A program made the translations under genes and the position numbers. A stretch of DNA of 64,000 bases from JAFKFH01 sp017307375. Lineage in GTDB: Bacteria > Pseudomonadota > Alphaproteobacteria > Ferrovibrionales > Ferrovibrionaceae. This document shows, piece by piece, positions 38,708-47,541 of the stretch. The stretch's first letter is position 1; each line of letters opens with the position of its first letter. The stretch is from the NCBI GenBank assembly GCA_965229335.1, contig OZ245874.1, positions 1-64,000 of the forward strand, written 5' to 3'. The notes beneath the pieces were generated by a model. It was not told where the DNA came from. It did no database searches and was given only the letters and a program-made list of their open reading frames with translations.

Positions 38708-39422
38708 GGCTACCGTCCGCCGCTTCGTCCAGGAAGGCGCCCGCGTCGTCATCACCGATATCGACGAGGGCCGGGGCGAGCGCCTGGCCCGCGAACTCGG
38801 GCCCGACACCGCCTTCGCCCCTTGCGACCACACGAAGCGGGCCTCCTGCACCGCCGCCGTGCAGGCGGCGCTGAGCCGCTTCGGCCGCCTCGACATCCTG
38901 CACAACAATGCAGGCGGGCCGTTCGCCGGTTCGGTCGAGAGCGCCGACGATGCCGTGCTCGAACGCGTCATCGGCGTCAACCTGCTCGGCGTCTTCAAGA
39001 TGACGCAGGAAGCGCTGCCGGCGCTGCGCGAGTCGGCGGCCAGGCATCCGGCCGGCGCGGCGATCCTGTTCACCTCGTCGCTGCAGGGCGTCAAGGCGCG
39101 GCCGAATTTTTCGGTCTACACCGCCGCCAAGCACGGCATCGTCGGGCTGGTGAAGAGCCTGGCGCTGGAGCTGGCACCGGCCAACATCCGCGTCAACGCC
39201 GTCTGCCCGACCGTGACCGAGACGCCGATGCTGGCCAAGTTCCTGCCCGGCATGGCCGACGACATGGACGAGGCGCGGCGCCGCTTCCGCGCCACCATCC
39301 CGCTCGGCCGCATGCCGGAGACCGTCGATACGGCGAACGCGCTGCTCTTCCTCGCCTCCGACGAGGCGCGGATGATCACCGGCGTCGCCCTGCCGATCGA
39401 CGGCGGACAGATGGCGGGATGA
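38649..39422 (+). CDS. Short-chain dehydrogenase/reductase
   Basis: A 257-residue classical SDR: NAD(P) motif TGAASGLG (13-20), NNAG, and the active-site Ser/YxxxK (FTSSLQG then YTAAK). D37 after the second strand (VITDID) suggests NAD(H). GGGAG lies 7 nt before the ATG. It likely oxidises a hydroxyacyl-CoA or alcohol in the operon's pathway. It overlaps the next SDR by ATGA. Confidence 0.92.
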   Translation: MPRLTGRVALITGAASGLGEATVRRFVQEGARVVITDIDEGRGERLARELGPDTAFAPCDHTKRASCTAAVQAALSRFGRLDILHNNAGGPFAGSVESADDAVLERVIGVNLLGVFKMTQEALPALRESAARHPAGAAILFTSSLQGVKARPNFSVYTAAKHGIVGLVKSLALELAPANIRVNAVCPTVTETPMLAKFLPGMADDMDEARRRFRATIPLGRMPETVDTANALLFLASDEARMITGVALPIDGGQMAG

Positions 39423-40192
39423 CGATGCTGCCCAACCTAACCGATCTCTCCGGCCAGGTCGCCATCGTCACCGGGGCCGCGGGCGGCCTCGGTGCGCTCG
39501 CCTGCCGCACCTTTGCCGCCGCCGGTGCCGACATCGTGCTGGTCGGCCGCAATGCGGCGCGCCTGGAAGGCATGATCCCGGCGATCGAAACGCTGGGACG
39601 GCGCGCCGTCGCCATTGCGGCCGACGTCACCGACCGCGCCTCGGTCGCCGCGATGGCCGAAAAGGCCGCTTCGGCGTTCGGCCGCATCGACATCCTGCTG
39701 AACAATGCCGGCACCACCTCGCCGAAGGACCTGTTCAGCCTGACCGACGAAGACTGGCACGGGGTGATGGATACCTCCGCGACCGGCACGTTCCTCTGCG
39801 TCCAGGCCATCGCCCCGGCGATGATCGCGGCCGGATCCGGCCGTATCATCAACATGGGGTCGATCCTGTCGCTGCGCGGCATGGCCCGGCGCGTCGCCTA
39901 TGCCGCCGCCAAGGGCGCGGTCGCCAACCTGACGCGCGCGCTCGCCTTCGAACTCGGCCCCCACGGCATCACCGTCAACGCGCTCGGCCCCACCGTGATC
40001 GAGACCGACCTGAACCGCGAGCTGATCCGGACCCAGCCCGAACTCTACCGCGCCGTGCTCGAGCGCACCCCGATGGGCCGGCTGGGCCAGCAGGACGATC
40101 TCGCCGGCGCGCTGCTGTTCCTCGCCTCGCCCGCCGCCGGGTACATCACCGGGCAGGTGCTGTGCGTCGACGGCGGCTATACCGCGGGATGA
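39419..40192 (+). CDS. Short-chain dehydrogenase/reductase
   Basis: A 257-residue classical SDR: TGAAGGLG (19-26), an Arg in VLVGRNAARL that suggests NADP(H), NNAG, a serine in MGSILSLRG and YAAAK. It differs clearly from the preceding SDR, so the pair probably catalyses two separate steps rather than being a recent duplication. It starts by ATGA overlap and ends by ATGA overlap with the kinase-like gene. Confidence 0.92.
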   Translation: MTMLPNLTDLSGQVAIVTGAAGGLGALACRTFAAAGADIVLVGRNAARLEGMIPAIETLGRRAVAIAADVTDRASVAAMAEKAASAFGRIDILLNNAGTTSPKDLFSLTDEDWHGVMDTSATGTFLCVQAIAPAMIAAGSGRIINMGSILSLRGMARRVAYAAAKGAVANLTRALAFELGPHGITVNALGPTVIETDLNRELIRTQPELYRAVLERTPMGRLGQQDDLAGALLFLASPAAGYITGQVLCVDGGYTAG

Positions 40193-41220
40193 CCGGCATG
40201 GCTGATTTCGACATCGCCGTCCTCGCCGACCGCCTGCGCCCCAGGCTGCCGGGCGACTGGAACAACCTGACGGTCGACCGCTTCGTCGGCGGGCAATCGA
40301 ACCCGACCTACCGCCTCGATGCCGGCGGCCGTTCCTACGTGCTGCGCAAGCAGCCGCCGGGCAGGCTGCTGCCTTCGGCCCATGCGATCGATCGCGAATT
40401 CCGGGTGATGCAGGCACTGCATGCCGCGGGCTACCCGGTGCCGCAACCGCTGCTCTATGTCACCGAGCCCGAGATCGTCGGCACGCCGTTCTACGTGATG
40501 GCCCATGTCGCAGGCCGGGTGTTCAAGGACCCGGCGCTGCCCGGCCTGGCACCGGCCGAACGCGCGGCGATCTACCAGGCGATGGCCGAGGCCGAGGGCC
40601 GGCTGCACCGGATCGATCCGGCGGCGGTCGGCCTGGATGATTTCGCCAAGCCGGGCACGGGCTTCTATGCCCGGCAGGTCGCACGCTGGACCGACCAGTA
40701 CCGGGCGGTGGCCGACGGCCCCGTGCCGGCGATGGAGAGCCTGATCGACTGGCTGCCGCGCAACCTGCCGGCATCCGAGGAACGGCGCCTGTTCCACGGC
40801 GATTTCCGGCTGGAAAACCTGATCTTCCACCCGACCGAGCCGCGGCTTCTCGCCGTGCTCGACTGGGAACTTGCGACGCTGGGCGATCCGCTTGCCGATC
40901 TCGCCTATTCGGCGATGGCCTGGCACCTGCCGCAGCGCGCCTTCGGCGGCTTCACCGATCGCGACATCACCGGCAGCGGCGTGCCGGGCGAGGGCGAGTA
41001 CCTCGCCGCCTATTGCGCCGCGGCCGGGCGCCCGGCGATCGGCAACTGGGACTTCTACGTCGCCTTCGCGATGTTCCGCCTGGCCGCGATCCTCTACGGC
41101 GTGCTGCGCCGCGGGCTGGACGGCAATGCCTCGTCGCCCGACGCGATCGAACGCGGGCGTCTCGGCCTCGTCTGCGCCGAGGCCGGCTGGGAAGCCGCAA
41201 GCCGGGGGGCCGCGTCGTGA
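40189..41220 (+). CDS. Aminoglycoside-phosphotransferase-fold (ACAD10-type) kinase-like protein
   Basis: A 343-residue APH-fold protein: N-terminal lobe with FVGGQSNPTYRL and a Lys in LRKQPPG, catalytic loop HGDFRLENL and metal motif VLDWE. Relatives are often encoded beside acyl-CoA dehydrogenases and may phosphorylate hydroxyacyl-CoA, as proposed for the mammalian ACAD10/11 N-terminal domain. The start at 40189 overlaps the SDR stop; an ATG at 40198 is an alternative. A 4-hydroxyacyl-CoA phosphorylation step in this pathway is possible. Confidence 0.86.
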   Translation: MTGMADFDIAVLADRLRPRLPGDWNNLTVDRFVGGQSNPTYRLDAGGRSYVLRKQPPGRLLPSAHAIDREFRVMQALHAAGYPVPQPLLYVTEPEIVGTPFYVMAHVAGRVFKDPALPGLAPAERAAIYQAMAEAEGRLHRIDPAAVGLDDFAKPGTGFYARQVARWTDQYRAVADGPVPAMESLIDWLPRNLPASEERRLFHGDFRLENLIFHPTEPRLLAVLDWELATLGDPLADLAYSAMAWHLPQRAFGGFTDRDITGSGVPGEGEYLAAYCAAAGRPAIGNWDFYVAFAMFRLAAILYGVLRRGLDGNASSPDAIERGRLGLVCAEAGWEAASRGAAS

Positions 41221-42068
41221 CCATCCATATCCTCAACGGCTTCGTCTATGGCGGGCTGCTCTACATCCTCTCGGTCGGCCTCGTGCTGATCTTCGGCCTG
41301 CGCCGCGTCGTCAACTTCGCCCATGGCGGCCTGTTCATGGTCGGGGCCTATGTCGGCTACGCCGTGGCGCTGCATGCCGGGTTCTTCACCGGCCTGGCGG
41401 CGGCGATCGCGGTGCTGGCGGCCATCGGCATCCTGCTCGACATCGGCGTCTTCCGCCCGCTGCAGCGCCACGACCCGCTGCTGACCGTGCTGGTCACCTT
41501 CGGCATCCTGCTGATCCTCGAAGACCTCGTCCGATCGATCTGGGGCAAGGACTACGTCACGGTCTCGGTACCTGCGCTGCTGTCGGGCAATGTCGAGTTC
41601 CTCGACCTGCAATATCCGGTCTATCGCCTGATGGTGATCGCCCTGGCCCTGGTCACGATGGCGGGGCTGACGCTGTGGCTGAAGCGCAGCGCGATCGGCC
41701 TGCATGTCCGGGCCTCCAGCGTCGATGCCGTGACCACCGCGATGCAGGGCGTCAACACCGACCGGGTCTCGGCGACCGTGGTCGGCATCGGCGCGGCGCT
41801 CGCCGGCATGTCCGGCGTCGTCGCCGGACCGCTGCTGACCCTGTCGCCGTCGATGGGCAGCTACATCCTGGTCGACTGCTTCATCGTCGTCGTGGTCGGC
41901 GGCCTGGGCAGCTTCACCGGCGCCTTCCTGGCCGCGATGGCGATCGGGCAGATCCACAATTTCGGCATCGTCTACCTGCCCTGGGCCGCCTCCTCGATTC
42001 CGTTCCTGATCATGATCGGGGTGCTGATCTGGCGGCCGCAGGGCCTGGCCGGGGGTGCCTCGACATGA
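41217..42068 (+). CDS. livH: Branched-chain amino acid-type ABC transporter permease LivH
   Basis: A 283-residue permease with about eight helices and the family's INGFVYGGLLY-type N-terminus and RASSVDAVTTAMQGVNTDRV cytoplasmic loop. It starts with GTG in a GTGA overlap on the preceding stop. The importer probably carries the operon's carboxylic-acid substrate rather than leucine, judged from the surrounding CoA enzymes. Confidence 0.93.
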   Translation: MTIHILNGFVYGGLLYILSVGLVLIFGLRRVVNFAHGGLFMVGAYVGYAVALHAGFFTGLAAAIAVLAAIGILLDIGVFRPLQRHDPLLTVLVTFGILLILEDLVRSIWGKDYVTVSVPALLSGNVEFLDLQYPVYRLMVIALALVTMAGLTLWLKRSAIGLHVRASSVDAVTTAMQGVNTDRVSATVVGIGAALAGMSGVVAGPLLTLSPSMGSYILVDCFIVVVVGGLGSFTGAFLAAMAIGQIHNFGIVYLPWAASSIPFLIMIGVLIWRPQGLAGGAST

Positions 42069-43069
42069 GCGTGCAGGCCGCAACCTCCCTGCCCGCCCCG
42101 GCGGCGCGCCCCGCCGCGATCGCCTTCGGCATCGCGCTGGCCGCGGCCGTCGTCGGCATCGTCCTGCCGCTGCTCGTGGCGTCGCCGGTGACGCTCAGCC
42201 TGGCGACGCAAGGCCTGACCAATGCGATCCTGGCGACGTCGGTCGGCTTTCTGATCCGCCAGTCGGGTTTCGTCTCGTTCGGCCACGCGACGTTCTTCGG
42301 CATGGGCGCGTATGTCACCGGGCTGCTGCTCAAGCATACCGGCCTGGCGCTCGAGGCGATCCTGCCGCTGGCCATCGCGCTCCCCGCGGCGCTGGCCTTC
42401 GTCGTCGGCCTCGTGGTCGTGCGCGTCTCGGGCGTCGCCTTCTCGATGCTGACGCTCGCGGTCGCCCAGGTCTTCTACGAGATCGTCGTCAAATGGCGCG
42501 ATTTCGCCGGCGGCGACGACGGGCTGTCGGTCACCCTGCCGCCGAGGGTCTTCGGCCTGCCGACGACGCTGTTCCAGGAACCCGGCGACATGTTCCGCAT
42601 CGTCTGGGTCACCCTCGTCGTCATCCTGTTCCTGCTGTTCCTGCTCGCGCGCTCGCGCTTCGGCCGGCTGTGCTTCGCGATCAAGGACAATGAGGAACGC
42701 GCCCGCTTCATCGGCTATCGCACGCTCATGCCCCGCGCCCTGGTCTTTGCGATCTCGGCGGCGATCGGCAGCATCGGCGGCGTGCTGTTCGTGCTCTACA
42801 ACGGCTTCGTCTCGCCCGACGTGCTGCACTGGACGATGTCGGGCTCGGCGCTGGTGATGGCGATCATCGGCGGCGCCGAATTCCTGATCGGGCCGGCGAT
42901 CGGCGCGGTCGTCTTCCTCGCCGCCAAGGACAAGCTGGGCGACGTCACCGAACATTGGCAGGCGATCATCGGCTTCACCCTGATCCTCGTCACCGTCAGG
43001 TGGCCGCACGGCCTGGTCGGAACCATCTGGCACTGGATCAGGCGGCGCGGCCGCGGGGGGCGGGCATGA
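42065..43069 (+). CDS. livM: Branched-chain amino acid-type ABC transporter permease LivM
   Basis: A 334-residue permease with about nine to ten helices, including the LivM motif SFGHATFFGMGAY and the loop AIKDNEERARFIGY that meets the ATPases. It is coupled by ATGA overlaps to livH before it and livG after it. Confidence 0.93.
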   Translation: MSVQAATSLPAPAARPAAIAFGIALAAAVVGIVLPLLVASPVTLSLATQGLTNAILATSVGFLIRQSGFVSFGHATFFGMGAYVTGLLLKHTGLALEAILPLAIALPAALAFVVGLVVVRVSGVAFSMLTLAVAQVFYEIVVKWRDFAGGDDGLSVTLPPRVFGLPTTLFQEPGDMFRIVWVTLVVILFLLFLLARSRFGRLCFAIKDNEERARFIGYRTLMPRALVFAISAAIGSIGGVLFVLYNGFVSPDVLHWTMSGSALVMAIIGGAEFLIGPAIGAVVFLAAKDKLGDVTEHWQAIIGFTLILVTVRWPHGLVGTIWHWIRRRGRGGRA

Positions 43070-43770
43070 CGACGCCGGCATTGCAAGGCATCGGCCTGTC
43101 GCGGCACTACGGCGGCTTCGCCGCCTTGCGCAACGTCGACATCGCCGTCCCGGCGGGCGAGATCCGCGGGCTGATCGGGCCGAACGGCGCCGGCAAGTCG
43201 ACCCTGATCGACGTGCTGTCGGGCCGCGCCGGCAAATGGTCGGGCCAGGTGCTGATGGCCGGCACCGACGTCAGCCGGCATTCGCCGCAGATGCGGCGCC
43301 GGCACGGCATGGCCCGATCGTTCCAGCGCACCTCGATCTTCCCCAACCTGGCGGTGCGCGAGCAGCTGGAGCTGGCCGCCCACCATGGCGGCGGCGTCGA
43401 CGAAGTGCTGGAACAGCTGAAGCTGGACGGGCTCGGCACCGGCCCGGCCTCGGAACTGTCCTATGGCGACCAGCGCCGGCTGGACCTCGCCCTGGCCCTG
43501 ATCGGGCGGCCGCGCGTGCTGCTGCTGGACGAGCCGGCGGCCGGCCTGACGGTGCAGGAATCGCTCGACCTGGCGCGGCTGCTGCGCGACCTGGTCAAGA
43601 GCTGGGGGGTGACCGTGCTGCTGGTCGAGCACGACATGGAGGTCGTGTTCTCGATCTGCGACCGCATCACCGTGCTGCATCTGGGCGAACGGCTGATGGA
43701 AGGCACGCCCGACGAGGTGCGCAGAAGCCCCGAGGTCGTCACCGCCTATCTCGGGAGGTCGGCACATTGA
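43066..43770 (+). CDS. livG: ABC transporter ATP-binding protein LivG
   Basis: A 234-residue ATPase: Walker A GPNGAGKST, Q-loop SFQRTSIFPNL, signature LSYGDQRRLDLALAL (the LivG variant), Walker B LLLDEPAAGL and H-loop VEHDM. It is coupled to livM by ATGA. It pairs with LivF to drive import. Confidence 0.94.
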   Translation: MTTPALQGIGLSRHYGGFAALRNVDIAVPAGEIRGLIGPNGAGKSTLIDVLSGRAGKWSGQVLMAGTDVSRHSPQMRRRHGMARSFQRTSIFPNLAVREQLELAAHHGGGVDEVLEQLKLDGLGTGPASELSYGDQRRLDLALALIGRPRVLLLDEPAAGLTVQESLDLARLLRDLVKSWGVTVLLVEHDMEVVFSICDRITVLHLGERLMEGTPDEVRRSPEVVTAYLGRSAH

Positions 43771-44462
43771 CCCTGCTCTCCTTCCGCGACGTCGCCAGCT
43801 ACTACGGTTCGGCCCGCATCCTCGACGGCGTCAGCCTCGAGGTCGGGCCGGGCGAGCGCATCGGCGTGCTCGGGCGCAACGGGGTCGGCAAGACCACGGT
43901 GGCCAACACCATTCTGGGCATCGCCACGATGAAGGCGGGCCGCCTCGAGATCGGCGGGCGCGAGATGAAGGCCCCCCGGCATTTCGATGCCGCGCATGCC
44001 GGGATCAGCATCGTGCCGCAGGGCCGGCGCATCATCCCGGTGCTGACGGTTCGGGAAAACCTGCAGCTGGGCGCGGCGACGCGCCGGCCCGGCCCCTGGA
44101 CCGTCGAGGCGATCTACGACCTGTTCCCGATCCTGCGCGAACGTGCCGACCGGCCCGGCACGGCGCTGTCGGGCGGGCAGCAGCAGATGCTGGCGATCGG
44201 CCGGGCGCTGATGGCCAACCCCGATCTTCTCGTGCTCGACGAGCCCAGCGAAGGGCTGGCCCCGGTGATCGTGGACCAGCTGGTCGACGTGCTGAACCGG
44301 CTGGGTCGCGCCGGCACGGCGATCATGCTGATCGAACAGAACATCGGTTTCGTGCGCGACGTGGTCGAACGCTACTACGTGCTGTCGAAAGGCCGGGTGG
44401 TCGACCAGGGGCGTCTCGACGGCGTCTCGCTCGAGGCGCTGAAGGCCCATGTCTCGGTATAG
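43767..44462 (+). CDS. livF: ABC transporter ATP-binding protein LivF
   Basis: A 231-residue ATPase: Walker A GRNGVGKTT, LSGGQQQMLAIGRAL signature and Walker B VLDEPSEGL. The start is a TTG at 43767 (TTGA overlap on the livG stop) with a strong GGGAGG 8 nt upstream; no ATG gives a complete N-terminus. Confidence 0.92.
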   Translation: MTLLSFRDVASYYGSARILDGVSLEVGPGERIGVLGRNGVGKTTVANTILGIATMKAGRLEIGGREMKAPRHFDAAHAGISIVPQGRRIIPVLTVRENLQLGAATRRPGPWTVEAIYDLFPILRERADRPGTALSGGQQQMLAIGRALMANPDLLVLDEPSEGLAPVIVDQLVDVLNRLGRAGTAIMLIEQNIGFVRDVVERYYVLSKGRVVDQGRLDGVSLEALKAHVSV

Positions 44463-44501
44463 CGGCTAACCAACGAAGACCAAGAAGGAGGAGGAGCGAC
44501 A

Positions 44502-45686
44502 ATGAGCAGGAAATGGGTGGCGGCGGCAGCCGTGGCGACGGCGCTGGCCTGGGGCGGCCCCGCCCTGGCGCAGGACATCCGGGTCGGCGTGCCGACCTCG
44601 CTGTCCGGCCCGTGGGCCGATCTGGGCAACCAGGTCAAGCGCGCGGTGGATTTCGCGGTCAACGAGCAGAACGCCGCCGGCGGCCTGCTCGGCCGCAAGA
44701 TCGCGGTCGAGTATCTCGACAGCGAGGGCAAGCCCGAGGTCGCGCGGAAGCAAGCGGAAAAGCTGGCGCTTTCGGGCAACAAGCTGCTGGTCGGGCTGAT
44801 CGCCTCGGGCGAGGGTCTCGCCATCGCCCCGATGGTCGGCCGGTGGGACGCGCTGTACCTTTCGACCATCAACAAGACCGACAAGCTGACCGGCGACACC
44901 TGCCAGCCGCGCGTCTTCCGCGTCAACCGCCCCGACGCCGCCGACGCGGTCACGGTCAAGCCCTGGCTTGCCACCCGCAAGGAGATGAAGTGGGCCATCA
45001 TGGCCAACGACATCGCCTGGGGCCGCAATTCGGGCGAGAGCTTCTCCAAGGGCGCGCAAAGCCTGGGCAAGCAGATCGTCTCGGAGAACTACGCCGCCGC
45101 CGGCGCCAATGACTTCGCCCCCTATATCCAGAAGATCAAGGATGCCGGGGCCGAGGGCGTGTGGGTGGCGCTGGCCGGCCGCGACGCGCTGAACTTCGCC
45201 CAGCAGGCCAAGCAGTTCGGCCTGCTGGACAAGACCACCGTCGCCGGAGTCTCGTTCGTCACCGACAACACCGTCGCCACGCTGGGCGACGTGTCGAAGG
45301 GCATCTACGGCATCGTCAACTACTCGTCGACCCTCGATACCCCGGCCAACCAGAAGTTCGTCAAGGCCTGGCAGGCGGCCTATCCCGGCACCGAGCCGTC
45401 GAACTTCGAGGGTGAAACCTATATCGGCATGCAGGTGCTGTTCGAGGCGATCAGGAAGGCCAGCAGCGACAAGCCCGGCGACGTGGCCAAGGCGATGGCG
45501 GGCACGACCTTCGACACGATCCTGGGCAAGCAGGTGATGCGCGCCGCCGACCACCAGCTGGAAGGGCCGAACTTCTTCGGCATCGTCGCCGAGCAGGGCG
45601 GCAAGCTGCGCCCGGTCATCCAGAACACCATTCCGGCGGCCGAGGCCCTGCCGCCGCCCGACGGCTCCTGCAAGCTGCCGTCGTAA
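44502..45686 (+). CDS. ABC transporter periplasmic substrate-binding protein (LivK type)
   Basis: A 394-residue type I periplasmic binding protein: signal peptide (1-23, cleavage ALA-QD), then IRVGVPTSLSGPWADLG, the typical Leu/Ile/Val-binding fold start. AAGGAGGAGGAG precedes the ATG. It ends the 13-gene operon and is followed by a terminator. The 39-nt gap and strong ribosome site fit the higher level needed for a binding protein. The ligand is probably a carboxylate degraded by the upstream enzymes. Confidence 0.92.
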   Translation: MSRKWVAAAAVATALAWGGPALAQDIRVGVPTSLSGPWADLGNQVKRAVDFAVNEQNAAGGLLGRKIAVEYLDSEGKPEVARKQAEKLALSGNKLLVGLIASGEGLAIAPMVGRWDALYLSTINKTDKLTGDTCQPRVFRVNRPDAADAVTVKPWLATRKEMKWAIMANDIAWGRNSGESFSKGAQSLGKQIVSENYAAAGANDFAPYIQKIKDAGAEGVWVALAGRDALNFAQQAKQFGLLDKTTVAGVSFVTDNTVATLGDVSKGIYGIVNYSSTLDTPANQKFVKAWQAAYPGTEPSNFEGETYIGMQVLFEAIRKASSDKPGDVAKAMAGTTFDTILGKQVMRAADHQLEGPNFFGIVAEQGGKLRPVIQNTIPAAEALPPPDGSCKLPS

Positions 45687-45708
45687 CCGTTGCCGTTGCA
45701 CCTCCCCG

Positions 45709-45741
45709 CCCCCCGGCTTCGCCCCCGGGGGGTTCTTTTTT
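45709..45741 (+). terminator. Intrinsic terminator of the Liv/catabolic operon
   Basis: CCCCCCGG (45709-45716) pairs with CCGGGGGG (45725-45732) across an 8-nt loop and is followed by TTCTTTTTT. It lies 22 nt after the binding-protein stop. Confidence 0.88.
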
Positions 45742-45842
45742 GCTATTCCCTGCCGGCATGGCACGAGGGCTTGAAATTTGCCCCCGCCGCCTGATTTCCT
45801 GGGGTCGGGGGTCGTCCCCGCCATTGATGGGATCGCTCGTAC

Positions 45843-46850
45843 ATGCCGGCTCTGTCCATTCTCGATCTTTCGCCGGTGATTCAGGGCGAGACGCCTGCCG
45901 AGGCGCTGCGCAAGTCGCTCGATCTGGCCCGCAATGCCGAGCGGCTCGGCTATCGCCGCTACTGGGTGGCCGAGCATCACAACATGGTTGGCATCGCCAG
46001 CGCCGCGACCTCGGTGGTGATCGGCTATATCGCCGGCGGCACGGCAAGGATCCGGGTCGGGGCGGGCGGCATCATGCTGCCCAACCATTCGCCGATGGTG
46101 ATCGCCGAGCAGTTCGGGACGCTCGAATCGCTCTATCCCGGCCGTATCGACCTGGGGCTGGGCCGCGCCCCCGGCACCGATCAGCGCACGCTGCGCGCGC
46201 TGCGCCGCGACCCTGCCGCGGCCGACAATTTCCCGCAGGACGTGGTCGAGCTGCAGGCGCTGCTGGGCCCCGCGCAGCCTGGCCAGACCATCCAGGCGGT
46301 GCCGGGCACCGACACCAACGTGCCGCTGTGGATCCTCGGCTCGAGCCTGTTCGGCGCCCAGCTCGCGGCGATGCTGGGGCTGCCCTATGCCTTCGCCTCG
46401 CATTTCGCGCCCGACGCGCTGATGAGTGCCTTGAACATCTACCGCGAGCGCTTCGAGAAATCGGCCCAGCTCGACAAGCCCCATGCGATGGTCGGCTGCA
46501 ACGTCATCGCCGCGCCCACGGATGCCGAGGCGAAGTATCTGTTCACCTCGCCCCAGCAATCCTTCACCAACCTGTTCCGCGGCACCCGCGGCCGGTTGCG
46601 GCCGCCGATCGACGATATCGACACCTACTGGACCCCGGCCGAGAAGGCGCAGGCCTCCGGCATGCTGCGCTGTTCCTTCGTCGGTGGCCCGGAGACGATC
46701 AGGCGCGAGCTGGCGAAGTTCCTGGAGGATACCCGGGCCGACGAACTGATGGTGGCCGCCGCGATCTACGACCACGCCCACCGCGTCCGTTCGTACGAGA
46801 TCCTGGCCGAGGTCGGCCGCTCGCTGGGACTGGAGCTCGAGACACGGTGA
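45843..46850 (+). CDS. LLM-class (luciferase-like) flavin-dependent oxidoreductase
   Basis: A 335-residue bacterial-luciferase-like protein of the group without a reductase domain: the N-terminal LDLSPVIQGETPAEAL and RRYWVAEHHNM stretches and the GLGRAPGTD loop are typical. It would use FMNH2 or F420 to oxidise a small molecule; the substrate is not evident. It stands alone between the Liv terminator and the toxin-antitoxin pair. Confidence 0.9.
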   Translation: MPALSILDLSPVIQGETPAEALRKSLDLARNAERLGYRRYWVAEHHNMVGIASAATSVVIGYIAGGTARIRVGAGGIMLPNHSPMVIAEQFGTLESLYPGRIDLGLGRAPGTDQRTLRALRRDPAAADNFPQDVVELQALLGPAQPGQTIQAVPGTDTNVPLWILGSSLFGAQLAAMLGLPYAFASHFAPDALMSALNIYRERFEKSAQLDKPHAMVGCNVIAAPTDAEAKYLFTSPQQSFTNLFRGTRGRLRPPIDDIDTYWTPAEKAQASGMLRCSFVGGPETIRRELAKFLEDTRADELMVAAAIYDHAHRVRSYEILAEVGRSLGLELETR

Positions 46851-46855
46851 GCCGA

Positions 46856-46884
46856 TTGTCAGTAAGGTAGTTTTGCCTTACGAT
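46856..46884 (+). promoter_or_regulatory. Promoter/operator of the toxin-antitoxin pair
   Basis: TTGTCA (46856-46861) and TACGAT (46879-46884) are 17 nt apart. Between them GTAAGG (46862-46867) and CCTTAC (46876-46881) form an inverted repeat suited to antitoxin autorepression. The predicted transcript start is at or next to the ATG at 46891, and no Shine-Dalgarno sequence is visible, so the mRNA may be leaderless. Confidence 0.62.
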
Positions 46885-46890
46885 TGACCG

Positions 46891-47142
46891 ATGAGCACGC
46901 TGACGGTTACGGCAAAAGGGCAAGTCACCTTGCGCAAGGACCTCCTGGCGCATCTCGGCGTGGTGCCTGGCGACAGGGTCAGTATCGAGAAGTTGCCCGA
47001 CGGACGCATCGAAGTGCGAGCGGCACGGCCCACGGGTAGGATCGCGGATATATTCGGCCTGCTGAAACGGGACGGCGGCGCCGTGTTGTCGGTCGAAGAA
47101 ATGAACGAGATTGCGGCCGACGGCTGGGCTGGCAAGCGATGA
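46891..47142 (+). CDS. AbrB/MazE-type antitoxin
   Basis: An 83-residue SpoVT-AbrB (swapped-hairpin) DNA-binding protein: TVTAKGQVTLRKDLLAHLGVVPGDRV, then a C-terminal tail (from about residue 50) that would wrap the toxin. It overlaps the VapC gene by ATGA. Expected role: neutralise the PIN toxin and repress its own promoter at the inverted repeat upstream. Confidence 0.92.
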   Translation: MSTLTVTAKGQVTLRKDLLAHLGVVPGDRVSIEKLPDGRIEVRAARPTGRIADIFGLLKRDGGAVLSVEEMNEIAADGWAGKR

Positions 47143-47537
47143 AGGTTACCGCCGACACCAACATCCTCGCGCGGGCTCTTCTCGACGACGATCCGCGGCA
47201 GAGCCGACTGGCCCGTGCGGCGCTGTCCAGTGCGGATCTGGTGGCGGTGACGATCCCGTCGCTGTGCGAGCTGGTCTGGATACTTGCGCGCGGTTACAAG
47301 ATTCCTGCCGACGACATCAGCATGGCGATCCGGCAGCTCGTCAACGCGGCAAACGTCGCAGTGGATCGTCCAGCCGTCGAAGCGGGCCTCGCCATGATGG
47401 ATATGGGCGGCGATTTTGCCGATGGCGTGATCGCCCATCAAGGCAGCTGGCTCGGTGCCGAGACGTTCATTTCGTTCGACCGGCCAGCCGTGAATCGATT
47501 GCAGGCGCAGGGTCATTCGGCCCAGACGCCCGCATGA
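47139..47537 (+). CDS. vapC: VapC-type PIN-domain toxin
   Basis: A 132-residue PIN ribonuclease with the acidic site intact: D6 (TADTN), E44, D95 (GGDFADGVIA) and D114 (SFD). VapC toxins cut specific RNAs, often tRNA or rRNA, when the antitoxin is lost. It overlaps the antitoxin gene by ATGA and ends 4 nt from the convergent malonyl-CoA synthetase gene. Confidence 0.92.
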   Translation: MKVTADTNILARALLDDDPRQSRLARAALSSADLVAVTIPSLCELVWILARGYKIPADDISMAIRQLVNAANVAVDRPAVEAGLAMMDMGGDFADGVIAHQGSWLGAETFISFDRPAVNRLQAQGHSAQTPA

Positions 47538-47541
47538 CTTC

